Positions 34,096 to 34,187 of a DNA stretch of 34,187 nucleotides are shown here, in pieces. The stretch lies in NCBI GenBank assembly GCA_021794595.1, contig JAJYQN010000086.1, positions 1-34,187 on the forward strand, written 5' to 3'. Position numbers and translations under genes: made by a program. How positions within the stretch are numbered: the stretch's first letter is position 1; the number at the start of each line of letters is the position of its first letter. The notes under the pieces are model-generated. The model saw only the letters and a program-made list of their open reading frames with translations. It had not been told where the DNA came from and searched no databases. The DNA comes from Pseudomonadota bacterium. Its GTDB lineage: Bacteria; Pseudomonadota; Gammaproteobacteria; Acidiferrobacterales; Acidiferrobacteraceae.

Positions 34096-34187
34096 ATGAA
34101 GATGACAACGATTGGGATTGATTTGGCAAAGCTGGTGTTTCAGATCCATGGTGTAGATACCCACGGAAAGGTGGCCCTGAAGAAGCA
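34096..34187 (+). CDS. IS110-family transposase, N-terminal part
   Basis: The first 30 codons of an IS110-type (DEDD) transposase, cut by the window end. The reading is MKMTTIGIDLAKLVFQIHGV followed by DTHGKVALKK, the typical start in which the first catalytic Asp sits in GIDLAK. AGAGAGGAG precedes the ATG; an in-frame ATG two codons upstream is possible but too close to that site. These transposases act with a structured bridge RNA transcribed from the element's noncoding end. Confidence 0.88.
   Translation, partial: MKMTTIGIDLAKLVFQIHGVDTHGKVALKK

Overview
The base composition, codon use and gene families suggest a proteobacterium with a moderately GC-rich genome, probably a gammaproteobacterium or an acidophilic sulfur/iron oxidiser of the Acidiferrobacter/Acidithiobacillus kind. 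That placement is a guess: no ribosomal or other marker gene is present. The window is accessory DNA throughout. It has a defence island on the left, an integration scar in the middle and a secretion/surface-protein cluster on the right, with insertion sequences (IS) between and inside them.

Left part (1-14,700). The tail of an IS21 helper gene (istB) and a small linked ORF come first. A type I restriction-modification operon follows in the order hsdR-hsdS-PIN-hsdM, with every junction overlapping; the third gene is a PIN-domain protein with a membrane tail. Downstream are a frameshifted remnant of another restriction/helicase gene, a DUF4145 protein, a Ser/Thr protein kinase and, on the other strand, a second DUF4145 protein and a small membrane protein. 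The kinase is split by a 2,540-bp IS4/IS50-type element with 21-bp perfect inverted repeats and a 10-bp target duplication. Removing the element and one repeat restores the kinase reading frame exactly. The element carries a frameshifted transposase and a passenger gene of the DUF4338 (Druantia DruA) family.

Middle (14,695-16,660). A tyrosine integrase lies next to the 3' half of a tRNA-Pro(GGG), an attachment-site scar. Next is a broken CI/LexA-like repressor whose HTH and S24 halves are in different frames.

Right part (16,900-34,187). A type I secretion system (ABC exporter with a cysteine-less C39-like domain, adaptor, and further on a TolC-like channel) brackets an IS630 element and a set of AT-richer genes. 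These are a four-helix membrane protein, an 808-residue Tyr/Gly/Ser/Thr repeat protein without a Sec signal, and a TPR-sulfotransferase. A subtilisin-like/Sel1 protein and a GT-B glycosyltransferase follow. My main hypothesis is that this is a secreted repetitive surface protein that is exported by the type I system, sulfated on tyrosine (and perhaps glycosylated). It would be a repeat-protein analogue of the RaxX/RaxST/RaxABC arrangement. Two diverged copies of a multi-hairpin noncoding element lie at about 26.0 and 33.8 kb. The window ends in the start of an IS110-family transposase.
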